From: GCA-2686295 sp964402995
GTDB taxonomy: Archaea > Nanobdellota > Nanobdellia > Woesearchaeales > GCA-2686295
DNA: 64,000 nucleotides
Reading direction: 5' to 3'
Assembly: GCA_964402995.1 (NCBI GenBank)
Contig: CAYOEA010000004.1
Location: 70,724 to 134,723 of the forward strand
The notes beneath the pieces are model-generated. The model was not told the DNA's origin, did no database searches, and saw only the letters and a program-made list of their open reading frames with translations. Of the stretch, positions 53,388 through 62,969 are shown in pieces. Both the position numbers and the translations under genes were made by a program. How positions within the stretch are numbered: the first letter of the stretch is position 1; every line of letters begins with the position of its first letter.

Positions 53388-56279
53388 TTAATTCCAGTTA
53401 ACTTTCCAAACTAAAATTCTATCGCCAGTAATTGAACTCTTTTGACTGAATTGTTCAAAGTGCTCAGTATATTTACCGTTGAAATAAAATAGTTTTGTGA
53501 AAGTAGATGTTGATAATGCTGGATCTGAAACTAAAATTGAATTTGTCTCATTGTTGTAAATCATATCTAAAGAGAAATCAGATTCAACAACAGGATATTT
53601 TTCAAGAGTATCACCAGCAAAAATGACATTTGCAGGAGAAACTGGTTGATTGCCAACAATTGCACCAGTACTAGGATTTACAAAATTAAGTACAAAAACT
53701 GAGTTCTCAGGATTGGTTTTATTAATAATCGCACCAGAGATAACTAAGCTATAACCCTCGCCACTAGTTCCAACAGTGAATCTTAGATTACAAGCAGTCT
53801 CATCACCAATATTATTACAAGCAGACCAGCTACTAGTTGCATAAGTAGGCCAAGGAGCAATCCAATCATTAACTTCTCTGTCTGAAGATAAAGATTGAAC
53901 TTGATAATAATAATCAAGAGATCTATCTTCATCAAAATCAAACTTAGATGTTAAAATTGTAACTGCTTCATCCGCATCAACATTTTTAACATGATTATAA
54001 ATGTAAGCTCTATCAAAGTTCCAACTACCAAAGTGAGCCCAAACACCTGATTTTCCAACCATGTCGCTAGAAGTAATAAGTAGCGCTTGAGGAGCATCGC
54101 AATGAGTTAAAGATAAAATCTTATTTGTTTCTTCAGATGAAAAACCATTTTCAGATAAAAATTCATTTGCATTATTTTTTTCTAATAATATTAACTGATT
54201 AATTAAATCAATTGAGTCTTTAGTATCTTGAATTTTCTTATCAATTTCATCAAAAGCAGTATGTGCACCACAGTCAAGCATTCTTAAAATTCCGATTGTT
54301 TCTGCTTCATTATCACTCATAAGAAGTTTTCCAACCCAATGAGCTTGAGGTGTGTTCTGACTTCCACCATCAAAAGTTACTGCACGATCAGCTATTGCTT
54401 TAAACCAATGACCAAAGTCCCACCAGGAAGTTATAATTGCATCTTCTGACGAACCAGTTCGAATACCATCTAAAGTATTCCACCATGCATCATTCATACT
54501 TGGAATCTCTCCATTTGCAGTTAAGTGAGCGGCTTTCATAGGAGATACATAAGAACTGCTTCCTGAAACCATTTGAAATGGAATGAACAAGAATGCGCAA
54601 AGAATTACGATTATGATTCCTGAGATTAACTTTTTATCAGCATCTAATGCATTTGAGATAGCATCAGATAATAATCTAGTAATTGCACTAAAAGCAATAC
54701 CAATAGCAATTGCAAAAGCAGGAACCATCAATAAGATAAATCTGACTCCTTTAGTACTTGCATAAATTGTTCCCACAAACCATATTGTTAAAAATAAAGC
54801 ATATTTGATATCAATATCACGTTTATCTTTAAGCAATAAGACAAGTGCTAAAACAATAGGTATAATGAAAATTATAATATAAGTTAGAGGATTAAATCTG
54901 ATTAGAGTATTAGAAATTAATGCCAAATAAGCAATTAAACTAACACCAAAAACAATCCAATCATTTCTTGAAGGTTTACTTGCCCTAATTAAAGATAAAG
55001 CAATACCAAAGCATGCAAGGAAGAATAATAGTTTCCCACCATTTTGTGCAATGACTGAAGCAATTGAAGCAGGATTAAGCTCTGCAACAGTAGTATAAAC
55101 ATTAGGCCAAAGATTAACCTTGGCAGCATCCTTTATAACTTTAAAACTAATAGGACCAGTGGCTGCTTGTTCAAAAACAGCAGTGCCTGATATTAAAGTT
55201 ACAAAAACTCCTGACATAACTAAAAATAATACAAAAGATAATATTGAAACTTTAAGTTGACCAGACCATAACTTAGATAATTTTCTTTCTTGAACAATAT
55301 TTCTTACAATGACAAATAATATGTAAGCTCCAATTGCACCAACTAAGAAATCAAAAATGTACCACCAACCAGACCATGCAAAACTGTAAAGTCCAACCAT
55401 AAGGCCACTCAAAGAAAAGAATAAACCTTTCTTTTTGATGTCACTTGTTTCAAAGCCTTCAATGAAGAACCATGCAATCAACAAAGGGAATAAGATGTTA
55501 TATGCGTCTGTATCTGCAAATCCACCTGCAGTTCTACCAATAAAGGTTGAATGAAGAGCAATGATCATTGCAGTGATAAATCCTCCAAGTAAACCCGCTT
55601 TTTTTCTAGCAATGAAAAAACCAGGAATAACTGCAAGAGCAGATAATAAAATAGGAAGCATGAAAAAAGTTTGAAGTAAAGATTTTTCTCCGAATAAATT
55701 CATAAATTTATGCCAGAATAAACCAAGATAAGGATGAAAGTGAGTTGGCATAGGCCTTCCAATAGGAGCATACATGTGATTATCATAAGATTCGCCATCA
55801 ACTAATTCATCACCATAAATGCCTGTTTCTAGAAGGTTTCTAGTATATCGATAATAGAAGTATGGATCTATTGCAAGCATATAGGTTTGATTGTCATCGT
55901 CTTGAAATGCTGATTTCAAAGATTGAGATAAAGTTTTAGCTTGAGTTTTAACTTCTAAGGATTGGTCAGATAAAATTAAAGCTACTTGTTCTTCAATCAT
56001 GACATTTTTATTCTCAGCAGGAAGATTTGGATATTGAGTATTTATTTCATTTGTAACTTGTGACTTAACATTATTATATATGCTATTATAAGCCCAATCA
56101 TCAGTTACAGGCAGAGAATACGGATACGCTCTAAAAAATATCGAAAAGAACATCGGAATTAAAATCAATAATACGATTAACCATGCTTTGTTCTTAGGTG
56201 AAACTAACTTTGTAAACCAATCTTTAACCTTTGATAGGTCAATAGAGAATTCTTCATCTGAATGTTTCTTCTTTGTCAT
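53388..56279 (-). CDS. Oligosaccharyltransferase catalytic subunit (STT3/AglB)
   Basis: A 963-residue membrane protein that transfers lipid-linked glycans to N-x-S/T sites on secreted proteins. The N-terminal part has about 13 hydrophobic segments, an acidic TDDWAYN motif in the first outer loop (about 59-65) and GGFADTDAYNILFPL. The soluble C-terminal part starts with the WWDFG catalytic signature (near 619-623). Length and motif order fit AglB/STT3. Transcription starts from a TATA box at 56311-56324. Its presence agrees with the dense sequons in the surface proteins of the window; the flippase and GT genes next to it may build its donor glycan. Confidence 0.93.
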   Translation of the reverse strand: MTKKKHSDEEFSIDLSKVKDWFTKLVSPKNKAWLIVLLILIPMFFSIFFRAYPYSLPVTDDWAYNSIYNNVKSQVTNEINTQYPNLPAENKNVMIEEQVALILSDQSLEVKTQAKTLSQSLKSAFQDDDNQTYMLAIDPYFYYRYTRNLLETGIYGDELVDGESYDNHMYAPIGRPMPTHFHPYLGLFWHKFMNLFGEKSLLQTFFMLPILLSALAVIPGFFIARKKAGLLGGFITAMIIALHSTFIGRTAGGFADTDAYNILFPLLIAWFFIEGFETSDIKKKGLFFSLSGLMVGLYSFAWSGWWYIFDFLVGAIGAYILFVIVRNIVQERKLSKLWSGQLKVSILSFVLFLVMSGVFVTLISGTAVFEQAATGPISFKVIKDAAKVNLWPNVYTTVAELNPASIASVIAQNGGKLLFFLACFGIALSLIRASKPSRNDWIVFGVSLIAYLALISNTLIRFNPLTYIIIFIIPIVLALVLLLKDKRDIDIKYALFLTIWFVGTIYASTKGVRFILLMVPAFAIAIGIAFSAITRLLSDAISNALDADKKLISGIIIVILCAFLFIPFQMVSGSSSYVSPMKAAHLTANGEIPSMNDAWWNTLDGIRTGSSEDAIITSWWDFGHWFKAIADRAVTFDGGSQNTPQAHWVGKLLMSDNEAETIGILRMLDCGAHTAFDEIDKKIQDTKDSIDLINQLILLEKNNANEFLSENGFSSEETNKILSLTHCDAPQALLITSSDMVGKSGVWAHFGSWNFDRAYIYNHVKNVDADEAVTILTSKFDFDEDRSLDYYYQVQSLSSDREVNDWIAPWPTYATSSWSACNNIGDETACNLRFTVGTSGEGYSLVISGAIINKTNPENSVFVLNFVNPSTGAIVGNQPVSPANVIFAGDTLEKYPVVESDFSLDMIYNNETNSILVSDPALSTSTFTKLFYFNGKYTEHFEQFSQKSSITGDRILVWKVNWN

Positions 56280-56310
56280 AACAAACCCCTATAGCAAAAG
56301 ATAAATGCTT

Positions 56311-56324
56311 GTTTTATATAGTTT
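56311..56324 (-). promoter_or_regulatory. TATA box of stt3
   Basis: AAACTATATAAAAC on the minus strand lies 32-45 bp upstream of the ATG, followed by an AGGGG ribosome-binding site about 7 nt before the start. Confidence 0.55.
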
Positions 56325-56400
56325 TTGCTTGTTTTGAAGATAGTTCACATAATTTTAATGAAAATTATCTTTAAAATATGAAAATAAAATTGTTTTCCAT

Positions 56401-56475
56401 GTTAGAAGAGGTTTTCGTCTTCTAACTTGAAAATTTCAAAAATTTTCTTAGTTAGAAAATGATTGTATTTTCTAA
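56401..56475. terminator. Two perfect hairpins after the carbamoyltransferase gene
   Basis: GTTAGAAGA-GGTTTTCG-TCTTCTAAC (56401-56426) and TTAGAAAAT-GATTGT-ATTTTCTAA (56452-56475) lie between the carbamoyltransferase stop and the stt3 promoter. Both share TTAGAA at the stem base, so they may be related. They are likely transcript-end structures; no poly-T tract follows directly. Confidence 0.5.
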
Positions 56476-56499
56476 GATAAACTATTAATTGATTAAGAA

Positions 56500-58260
56500 C
56501 TAATCATTAGCTAAATTCTCACAATCCCACATATCTTGAGGATTATCATCACGCTTGACTAAAAAGTTTCCAATAACAAGATAATCAATGCCTGTTCCCA
56601 TCATACACTTATACGCATCAAAAGGAGTGCAAACTATTGGTTCTCCTCGAATATTAAAAGAAGTATTGATCATAATAGGAATGCCAGTTAATTTACCAAA
56701 TTCTTTAATTGAATCATAATATAACTTATTTTGATGACGTCTGATTGTTTGAAGTCTTCCTGAACCATCAACATGAGTTACAGAAGGAATTTTTTTATGC
56801 CATTCTTTTTTTATTGGATAAACCATGAGCATATAATCAGTAGGCTCAGGAACTGGAGTATCACAATCAAAATAAGTTGGTGCATCTTCTGCACATATAA
56901 CAGGAGCAAAAGGTCTGAATTTCTCTCTGTGTTTTACTTTTGCATTAAGAAGCTCTTTTGCTTTTTGATTAGAAGGGTTTGCTAAAATACTTCGCGCACC
57001 AAGAGCTCTAGGACCCCATTCCATTCTATCTTGGAACCAGCCAACAACTTGATTATTTGCAACTAGTTTTGCAGTTGTTTTAACTAATTCTTTATCAGAC
57101 TTGAATTCTGTGTGAATTATTTTGTTAGATTTAAGGAAAGTCTTTATTTCTTTATTTGAATAACCAGGACCTAAAAATGCATTAGTCATCGGAGCTACAC
57201 GTTTGTTCTTAAGAATTGAATGATAAATAAAACTTGCAACGCCAATACTAGTTCCACCATCAGAAGCATTTGGTTGCATCCAAATATTTTTGAAAGGAGT
57301 ATTTCTTAGTATTTTACCATTATATACACTATTTAATGCGACCCCGCCCGACATAACCACTGAATCAAGCTTTGTTTCTGCATGAAGATGATTAAGCATT
57401 GCAGTCATGACTTCTTCTGTTACGAGTTGTAACGCAGCTGCAATATCTTGATGACGCTTAGTCATTGGAACATCACGTTTTTCAATAGGTCCGCTCAAAA
57501 GTTTGCACATTTTTTCTGAAGGCATTCTATCTGAGAAATGATATTTGAAATATGAAAGATCAAGTCTATAACTACCATCATCTTTGATGTCAATAACTTT
57601 TCTTAAACGTTTATAATATTTATTAGTCTTAGGATCCATATCACCATAAGGTGCAAGGCCCATGACTTTGTATTCTGAATTATTTACTGAAAAACCAAGA
57701 TAAGCAGTTATAGTTGAATATAATAAACCAATTGAATGAGGAAAACGAATTTCTTTTTGTAAATCAATCCTATTATTTTCTCCAACACCAAACGCAGTTG
57801 TAGTCCACTCTCCAACACCATCAACAGTTAAAATTGCTGCTTTTTTGTAAGGACTAGTAAAGAAAGTACTTGCTGCGTGAGCTTGATGATGTTCAATGAA
57901 AAGAACTGGACCTTTATATTTGAGTTTCTTCTTAATAGTTTTAGTAATTCTAAGTTTTTCATTGATCCAAGAAGGAAGAGATGAAAGAAATGATTTGAAA
58001 GTTCTAGGAAAATATTGCATGTGCTGAGAAAGAGCTCGTTCAAATTTTAAAAGAGGCTTTTCATAAAAACCAACATATTTCACTTGACTAATATCAATAT
58101 TTTGACTTTTAAGACAGTAATTAATAGATTCTAAAGGAAAAGAATTATCATGTTTTTTTCTACTAAAACGCTCTTCTTCTGCAGCTGCAACTATAACACC
58201 ATCTTTAAGTAAAGCAGCCGATGAGTCGTGATAATAACAACTAATTCCAAGTACATACAT
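56500..58260 (-). CDS. NodU/CmcH-family O-carbamoyltransferase
   Basis: A 586-residue enzyme predicted to transfer a carbamoyl group from carbamoyl phosphate to a hydroxyl, usually on a sugar. The N-terminal Kae1-like domain starts GISCYYHDSSAALL and contains HHQAHAASTFF (metal/phosphate-binding histidines) and LTVDGVGEW. The C-terminal YrdC-like domain has GWFQDRMEWGPRALGARSIL. In this setting a carbamoylated surface sugar is the likely product. The two small genes directly upstream are typical companions, so this is a three-gene operon. Confidence 0.92.
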   Translation of the reverse strand: MYVLGISCYYHDSSAALLKDGVIVAAAEEERFSRKKHDNSFPLESINYCLKSQNIDISQVKYVGFYEKPLLKFERALSQHMQYFPRTFKSFLSSLPSWINEKLRITKTIKKKLKYKGPVLFIEHHQAHAASTFFTSPYKKAAILTVDGVGEWTTTAFGVGENNRIDLQKEIRFPHSIGLLYSTITAYLGFSVNNSEYKVMGLAPYGDMDPKTNKYYKRLRKVIDIKDDGSYRLDLSYFKYHFSDRMPSEKMCKLLSGPIEKRDVPMTKRHQDIAAALQLVTEEVMTAMLNHLHAETKLDSVVMSGGVALNSVYNGKILRNTPFKNIWMQPNASDGGTSIGVASFIYHSILKNKRVAPMTNAFLGPGYSNKEIKTFLKSNKIIHTEFKSDKELVKTTAKLVANNQVVGWFQDRMEWGPRALGARSILANPSNQKAKELLNAKVKHREKFRPFAPVICAEDAPTYFDCDTPVPEPTDYMLMVYPIKKEWHKKIPSVTHVDGSGRLQTIRRHQNKLYYDSIKEFGKLTGIPIMINTSFNIRGEPIVCTPFDAYKCMMGTGIDYLVIGNFLVKRDDNPQDMWDCENLAND

Positions 58261-58270
58261 TTGTTTTCCT

Positions 58271-58525
58271 CTAAAATGTTCTAAAATAACTTTTAAGCGA
58301 TTTATCTTTTAAGTCGAGTTTTGACCAATAAGATTTTCTTTTCTTTGAAATCTTTGTTTGAATAAACTTTTTTCCTCCAAGACGAGTAAAAATTGAAGTT
58401 AAACCAACACCAATTATGTAAGTGATTGATAAGAGAACAAAGTTAATGATTGCAGCAATATTATCTCCAAAGAGTTTAACTCCTTTCATGAAACCTTTGC
58501 CGAAATTCTTTATGACTTGAATCAT
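58271..58525 (-). CDS. Small SxtJ-like membrane protein, C-terminal-half-like
   Basis: 84 residues with hydrophobic segments near 25-50. It contains SYWSKLD after a basic stretch (KKFIQTKISKKRKSYW), resembling the C-terminal half of SxtJ-type proteins encoded with NodU-like carbamoyltransferases. Its start overlaps the stop of the preceding 66-residue gene by ATGA, so the two may be a split version of one SxtJ-like protein. Similarity is judged from the SYW-type ending and context only. Confidence 0.6.
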   Translation of the reverse strand: MIQVIKNFGKGFMKGVKLFGDNIAAIINFVLLSITYIIGVGLTSIFTRLGGKKFIQTKISKKRKSYWSKLDLKDKSLKSYFRTF

Positions 58526-58722
58526 TTAAGCCACCTCTTAAGACCAAAACCAATAAGAGAAATAATAGCTGTTAAAGCTATAATATGATAAATTGTCCAC
58601 GATCCAATTTTGTTTGAGAAAGATAAAACAAAATATAGAATAGTGAAGAATAAAGAGAATGAAAAAATAAAGCCTATAAATTTACCAAACAAAATGCCCG
58701 ATGAATTAGTTTGAAACTCCAT
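58522..58722 (-). CDS. Small two-helix membrane protein, N-terminal-half-SxtJ-like
   Basis: 66 residues with two hydrophobic segments (FIGFIFSFSLFFTILYFVL, IIALTAIISLIGFGLKRW), the topology of the first half of SxtJ-like carbamoyltransferase partners. It is translationally coupled (ATGA) to the next small gene and then to the carbamoyltransferase. Likely a membrane adapter for sugar carbamoylation; unproven. Confidence 0.6.
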   Translation of the reverse strand: MEFQTNSSGILFGKFIGFIFSFSLFFTILYFVLSFSNKIGSWTIYHIIALTAIISLIGFGLKRWLK

Positions 58723-58798
58723 AACAAAGAATAAAAAAATAACTTATTAATAAAGTTATAGAAAAAGTTTAAAAAAGCAGAAGAATAAATAAATCAAG

Positions 58799-59143
58799 AT
58801 GGAACCTATACAAATAATAATTGCACTATTCTCATTGTTTGCATACAGTAGAATAATATTAAGATTTAAAGACAAAAAAATCAATAATGGAGAATTTATA
58901 TTCTGGACATTTATATGGGTAGGTTTGATAGTATTCTCATTATTTCCGCAGATATTAACACTACTTACAAAACCATTCGGCGTAGGAAGACCAATAGATG
59001 TATTAGTATATCTTGGAGTTATAGCATTATTTTATCTTGTGTTCAAATTATATGTAAAAGTAGATGAAACAGAAAAAGAGATAACTAAAATTGTTAGATT
59101 TAATGCAATTAACAATGCAAAGAATAAAAGTAAAAAGAAATAA
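58799..59143 (+). CDS. DUF2304 family membrane protein
   Basis: 114 residues with three hydrophobic helices (QIIIALFSLFAYSRIIL, FIFWTFIWVGLIVFSLF, LVYLGVIALFYLVFKLYV) and a basic C-terminal tail, as in DUF2304 proteins. These often sit next to polyprenyl-phosphate sugar transferases and are thought to help them act at the membrane. It is 11 bp before the GT4 gene and co-oriented. Confidence 0.78.
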   Translation: MEPIQIIIALFSLFAYSRIILRFKDKKINNGEFIFWTFIWVGLIVFSLFPQILTLLTKPFGVGRPIDVLVYLGVIALFYLVFKLYVKVDETEKEITKIVRFNAINNAKNKSKKK

Positions 59144-59154
59144 TTACCTGAAAA

Positions 59155-60282
59155 ATGAAACTATTATTTGTTACAGAATATTTTCCCACAAGTAAAGATG
59201 GAGAAATAACAGGTGGTGTGGAAGCAAGATGCTTTTATATGACCAAAGAACTTTCTAAAAAACATGATATTAAAGTAGTTTGTTCGTGGAGAAAAGGACT
59301 GCCAAGAAAGCAAAGGATTGGCTCTGTTCTTGTTGAAAGAGTGGGGGTCAATCATGAATATAGTAATAAAGGAGGATTTATTTCTCGACTAAGATTTTCT
59401 ATTGCAGCATATAAAGCGGTTTGTAAAAGTGAAGGATATGACGTTGTAGATGGATTTGCGTTTTCTAGTTATTTACCAGCATATTATGGAGCTCAAAAAA
59501 TTGGTGCAAAAGCTATTTGTACTTACCATGAAACATGGATTGGAGATTGGGTGAAGAATAAAGGTTTGATGACAGGAATTGTAGGTGAAATTCTTGAAAG
59601 AATGTCAGCATATAAAAACTGGGATCTAATAATACCAGTATCAAACTTTACTAAAAAAGAATTAGTTAAAAGAAGAATAAAAAGACCAATGGAAGTAGTA
59701 TATAATGGAGTTATACTAGATGATTTCAAAAATTTGAAAGTTGCAAAAGCTAAAGAATTTAGAATTGTATGTGTATCAAGATTAGTTAAAACAAAAAGAC
59801 AAGAAACATTATTGAACGCGGTTAAGCATCTTAATGATAAAAGTATAAGAACAGTCTTGGTTGGATCAGGAGATGACGAGAAATACTTCAGGCAAAAAGT
59901 TATTGAAATGGATCTTTCCAAACAAGTACGTATGACTGGGTTCTTGAAAACAAAAGAGGAAGTAATAGCGGAGATAAAAGCTGCATCAGTTCTTGTTCAC
60001 CCATCAGCAGTAGAAGGATTTGGGATAACAGTAGTAGAAGGAATGGCTGCAGGATTGCCTGTTGTGGTTTCAGATATCCCTCCTCTTCGAGAAGTTGTGG
60101 GAGAAGGAAAGTATGGTATGGTGTTTAAATTAGATGATTATAAAGAATTGGCGAAGTGTATAAAGACGTTAAAAGAAAATAAAAAGAAGTATTTAGAAAT
60201 GATTAAGTTGAGTGAGAAGAGAGCTAAAGACTTTGAATGGAAAAATGTGTGTAAAAAATATGTTAAAGTTATTTCTTTCTAG
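59155..60282 (+). CDS. Family 4 glycosyltransferase
   Basis: A 375-residue GT-B fold enzyme. N-terminal donor/acceptor domain start LFVTEYFPTSKDGEITGGVE; C-terminal nucleotide-sugar domain with VCVSRLVKTKRQETLL, GSGDDEKY, HPSAVEGFGITVVEGMAAGLPVV and the E-x7-E motif in that last stretch. It adds a hexose to a lipid-linked or surface glycan; exact sugar unknown. It ends convergently with the methyltransferase at 60269 (14-bp overlap). Confidence 0.9.
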   Translation: MKLLFVTEYFPTSKDGEITGGVEARCFYMTKELSKKHDIKVVCSWRKGLPRKQRIGSVLVERVGVNHEYSNKGGFISRLRFSIAAYKAVCKSEGYDVVDGFAFSSYLPAYYGAQKIGAKAICTYHETWIGDWVKNKGLMTGIVGEILERMSAYKNWDLIIPVSNFTKKELVKRRIKRPMEVVYNGVILDDFKNLKVAKAKEFRIVCVSRLVKTKRQETLLNAVKHLNDKSIRTVLVGSGDDEKYFRQKVIEMDLSKQVRMTGFLKTKEEVIAEIKAASVLVHPSAVEGFGITVVEGMAAGLPVVVSDIPPLREVVGEGKYGMVFKLDDYKELAKCIKTLKENKKKYLEMIKLSEKRAKDFEWKNVCKKYVKVISF

Positions 60283-61024
60283 TTATAATTAAAAAACTCT
60301 GACAAAAATATTTTAAAGGCGTTAACATCAAAATTTTATCAATGGATAATATTAACCAATAAAGCTTATCTGATAAAAAACCTATTTTTTTATTAATAAA
60401 ATGAAAAAATGAAGGAATAAAATATTCTCTATCAAATAATTCAATTTGAAATTTATGCTTCTCTAAGATAGAAAATGCTTGTTTTTTAGTATAAGGATGA
60501 ATATGATGTCTCAACTTAAAAAATTTAGCTAAAAACTCATTAAAAGAATATTTATTTGGTAAATGACATACAAAAAAAGTTCCCTTCTTCTTTAAAACTC
60601 TATTAACTTCGTTAAGATAAGCGGTTTCAGCATTTCCTTTACCTGTATAATATTCATGAACATGCTCCATCACTCCAAATGAAAGAACTACATCAAATGT
60701 TTCATTATTATAAACTATTCTTGAAGAAGTGCCTTTTTTGAACTTTACACCATAATATTTATTTATTATAGGCCATAAAGGTGATGGATTTGGATCTATA
60801 CCAATTATATTCAGATCAGGTCGTAAATGGTTAAGAGCTGCAGCGATATGTCCTGAACCACAACCTAAATCTAAAACCTTAGCATTCTTTGGAACATGTT
60901 TTATTAGAGTTAGCAAATACGACTGGTATCTTAAACGACTAACTTTAGTTAAAGTTACTGATTGAACCTCAACGGATTTGTCCAAAACAAATTTCAAAGG
61001 TTTTTCAAGATAAATATCTTTCAT
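60269..61024 (-). CDS. SAM-dependent methyltransferase (class I)
   Basis: A 251-residue class I methyltransferase with motif I VLDLGCGSGHIAAAL (about residue 50), IIGIDPNPSPLW as the acidic loop, and the FDVVLSFGVMEHVHEYYTG and LNEVNRVLKKKGTFFV motifs. A C-terminal alpha segment could select a sugar or lipid substrate. Being inside the glycan cluster, it may methylate a surface sugar. Divergent from the GT4 gene at 61088. Confidence 0.85.
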   Translation of the reverse strand: MKDIYLEKPLKFVLDKSVEVQSVTLTKVSRLRYQSYLLTLIKHVPKNAKVLDLGCGSGHIAAALNHLRPDLNIIGIDPNPSPLWPIINKYYGVKFKKGTSSRIVYNNETFDVVLSFGVMEHVHEYYTGKGNAETAYLNEVNRVLKKKGTFFVCHLPNKYSFNEFLAKFFKLRHHIHPYTKKQAFSILEKHKFQIELFDREYFIPSFFHFINKKIGFLSDKLYWLILSIDKILMLTPLKYFCQSFLIITRKK

Positions 61025-61087
61025 CGATAATAAATATAACCATATAATTTAAAAAGTTTTTTAAATATATGAAAAAATAAAAAAAAT

Positions 61088-62233
61088 ATGAAAATATGTA
61101 TGTTAATAGAAGCATGGAAACCAATTTGGGGTGGTGGACAAGCACATGTATGGGAACTTGCAAATGCATTAGTGAAAAATCATGAATGCAAAGTTGATAT
61201 TTTTGTAATGGATATAAAAGGAAGTGATGAAAAAAAATATCAAGAGTATTTTAACGGAAAACTTCGAATATTTAGAGTAGGAAATAAAACTAGATTTAAT
61301 TTTATTGATAGAATCAACTGGTGTTATAAAATAAAAAAGTTAATTCAACTAGAACATAAAAAAGAAACGTATAATTTAATTCATGCACATGCAAATCTTC
61401 CAGGATGGCCTGCAAAGAAAATTGGTAAAAAATTAAATCTACCAATTGTATATACCGTCCATGGATGCGGAGTAAAATCAATAAAAGACATGTACAAAAA
61501 TCCAATTATTAGTACTGTTCTATACTGGTTCGAAAACTATCTTCAAACAAAAATAAAATATGATTACGAAATTACAGTTGATAAAAGTTTTTTAGAATAT
61601 AAAAATAAAAATAAACAATTGAGTATAATTCCAAATGGGGCTTCTGTTGAAAAATTTGATAAAATTAAATCTTCTAAAAGTAAAAATTTCAAAATAATAT
61701 TTGTTGGAAGATTACATCCACAAAAAGGTTTAAGTTATTTGATAAAAGCTACAAACCTTATCAGAAAAGAACTTGGAAATTCTGAAATACATTTAGTTGG
61801 TGGTGGTCCTGAAGAAAAAGAACTTAAAGAATTAACTTCAAAACTGAAACTTCACAACATAATTAAATTTAGAGGGAAAATATATGGTGATGACTTGGTA
61901 AAAGAGTATAAGAGTGCAAATTTATTTGTTTTACCATCACTATATGAAGGTCAACCTTTAACTTTATTAGAAGCATGGGGTGCAAAACTACCAGTTATAG
62001 TCACTAACGTTGGTGGAAATGAAGATTTTATAGAAGAAGGGAAAAATGGATATATGATTGATGCTAAAAATATAAAAACATTATCTGAAACATTAATTAA
62101 AGCAAAGAAAAATAAAAACTTAGCTAAAATGGGTTTAGAAGGCTATAAACTTGTAAAAGAAAAATATAGTTGGAATCAAACTGCAAAGAAGACATTCAAA
62201 ATATATAACAAGGTATTAAAAAATGAAAAATAA
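61088..62233 (+). CDS. Family 4 glycosyltransferase
   Basis: A 381-residue GT-B enzyme beginning MKICMLIEAWKPIWGGGQAH. It carries IVYTVHGCGVKSIKDM, IIPNGASVEKFD, IIFVGRLHPQKGLSYLIKA, VGGGPEEKELKEL and LPSLYEGQPLTLLEAWGAKLPVI with the E-x7-E pattern. Probably builds a linear or branched surface glycan. It overlaps the following methyltransferase by 11 bp. Confidence 0.9.
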   Translation: MKICMLIEAWKPIWGGGQAHVWELANALVKNHECKVDIFVMDIKGSDEKKYQEYFNGKLRIFRVGNKTRFNFIDRINWCYKIKKLIQLEHKKETYNLIHAHANLPGWPAKKIGKKLNLPIVYTVHGCGVKSIKDMYKNPIISTVLYWFENYLQTKIKYDYEITVDKSFLEYKNKNKQLSIIPNGASVEKFDKIKSSKSKNFKIIFVGRLHPQKGLSYLIKATNLIRKELGNSEIHLVGGGPEEKELKELTSKLKLHNIIKFRGKIYGDDLVKEYKSANLFVLPSLYEGQPLTLLEAWGAKLPVIVTNVGGNEDFIEEGKNGYMIDAKNIKTLSETLIKAKKNKNLAKMGLEGYKLVKEKYSWNQTAKKTFKIYNKVLKNEK

Positions 62234-62969
62234 AGATGAAATAAAAAATTACTACCAGGATAAGAAAGTAGCAAAAAAATACATCGAAAAAAGATTTAAA
62301 AGCCCTATTTACTCTTATGAGCATAAAACCCAAATAAAATTTATTAATGATAATATAAATCAAACTAAATCAGAAAACGTTCTAGAAATTGCTTGTGGAC
62401 CTGGAAGAATAACTTCAGAAATTAAAGTTAAGAAAGGAATCGCTATTGACTCAAGTGATGAAATGATTAAAATTGCAACAAAAAGAATCAAAAACAAAAA
62501 CTGGAAAATTACTAAAAAAGATGCATTTAATCTTAATTTTAAAACTAAGTTTGATTTAATCTTCACTTTCAGATTCTTATTTCATTTTAAAAAAGATGAA
62601 AGGAAAAAACTAATAGGACAAATTAAAAACAATCTTAAAAAAGATGGTTATTTAATATTTGAAGCATTAAATAAAAACAAAGTAACTAAAATTAGAACGT
62701 TAGTTGAACAAATAAAATTAAAACAAGATAATTATCCCGTATATGATAAATTATATCAAAAAAAAGAATTAGTAACTGAATTAGAGACTGCAGGATTTAA
62801 AATAATAACCATTAAACCAATTGTTCAACACTTTTGGACCCAAATAATAATTTCAAAAATATTTGAGTTAATAGGAATGAGAATGTTTGCAGAAAAACTC
62901 ATAAATAAAATCGATACATTTAACTCTAAAAATCCTATGCAATGGTTAATAATATGTCAAAAGAAATAA
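62223..62969 (+). CDS. SAM-dependent methyltransferase (class I)
   Basis: 248 residues with motif I VLEIACGPGRITSEI, AIDSSDEMIKIA, FDLIFTFRFLFHFKKDERKK and LIFEALNKNKV in the usual class I order. Translationally overlaps both flanking glycosyltransferase genes, so it belongs to one glycan operon. Substrate unknown. Confidence 0.85.
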   Translation: MKNKDEIKNYYQDKKVAKKYIEKRFKSPIYSYEHKTQIKFINDNINQTKSENVLEIACGPGRITSEIKVKKGIAIDSSDEMIKIATKRIKNKNWKITKKDAFNLNFKTKFDLIFTFRFLFHFKKDERKKLIGQIKNNLKKDGYLIFEALNKNKVTKIRTLVEQIKLKQDNYPVYDKLYQKKELVTELETAGFKIITIKPIVQHFWTQIIISKIFELIGMRMFAEKLINKIDTFNSKNPMQWLIICQKK

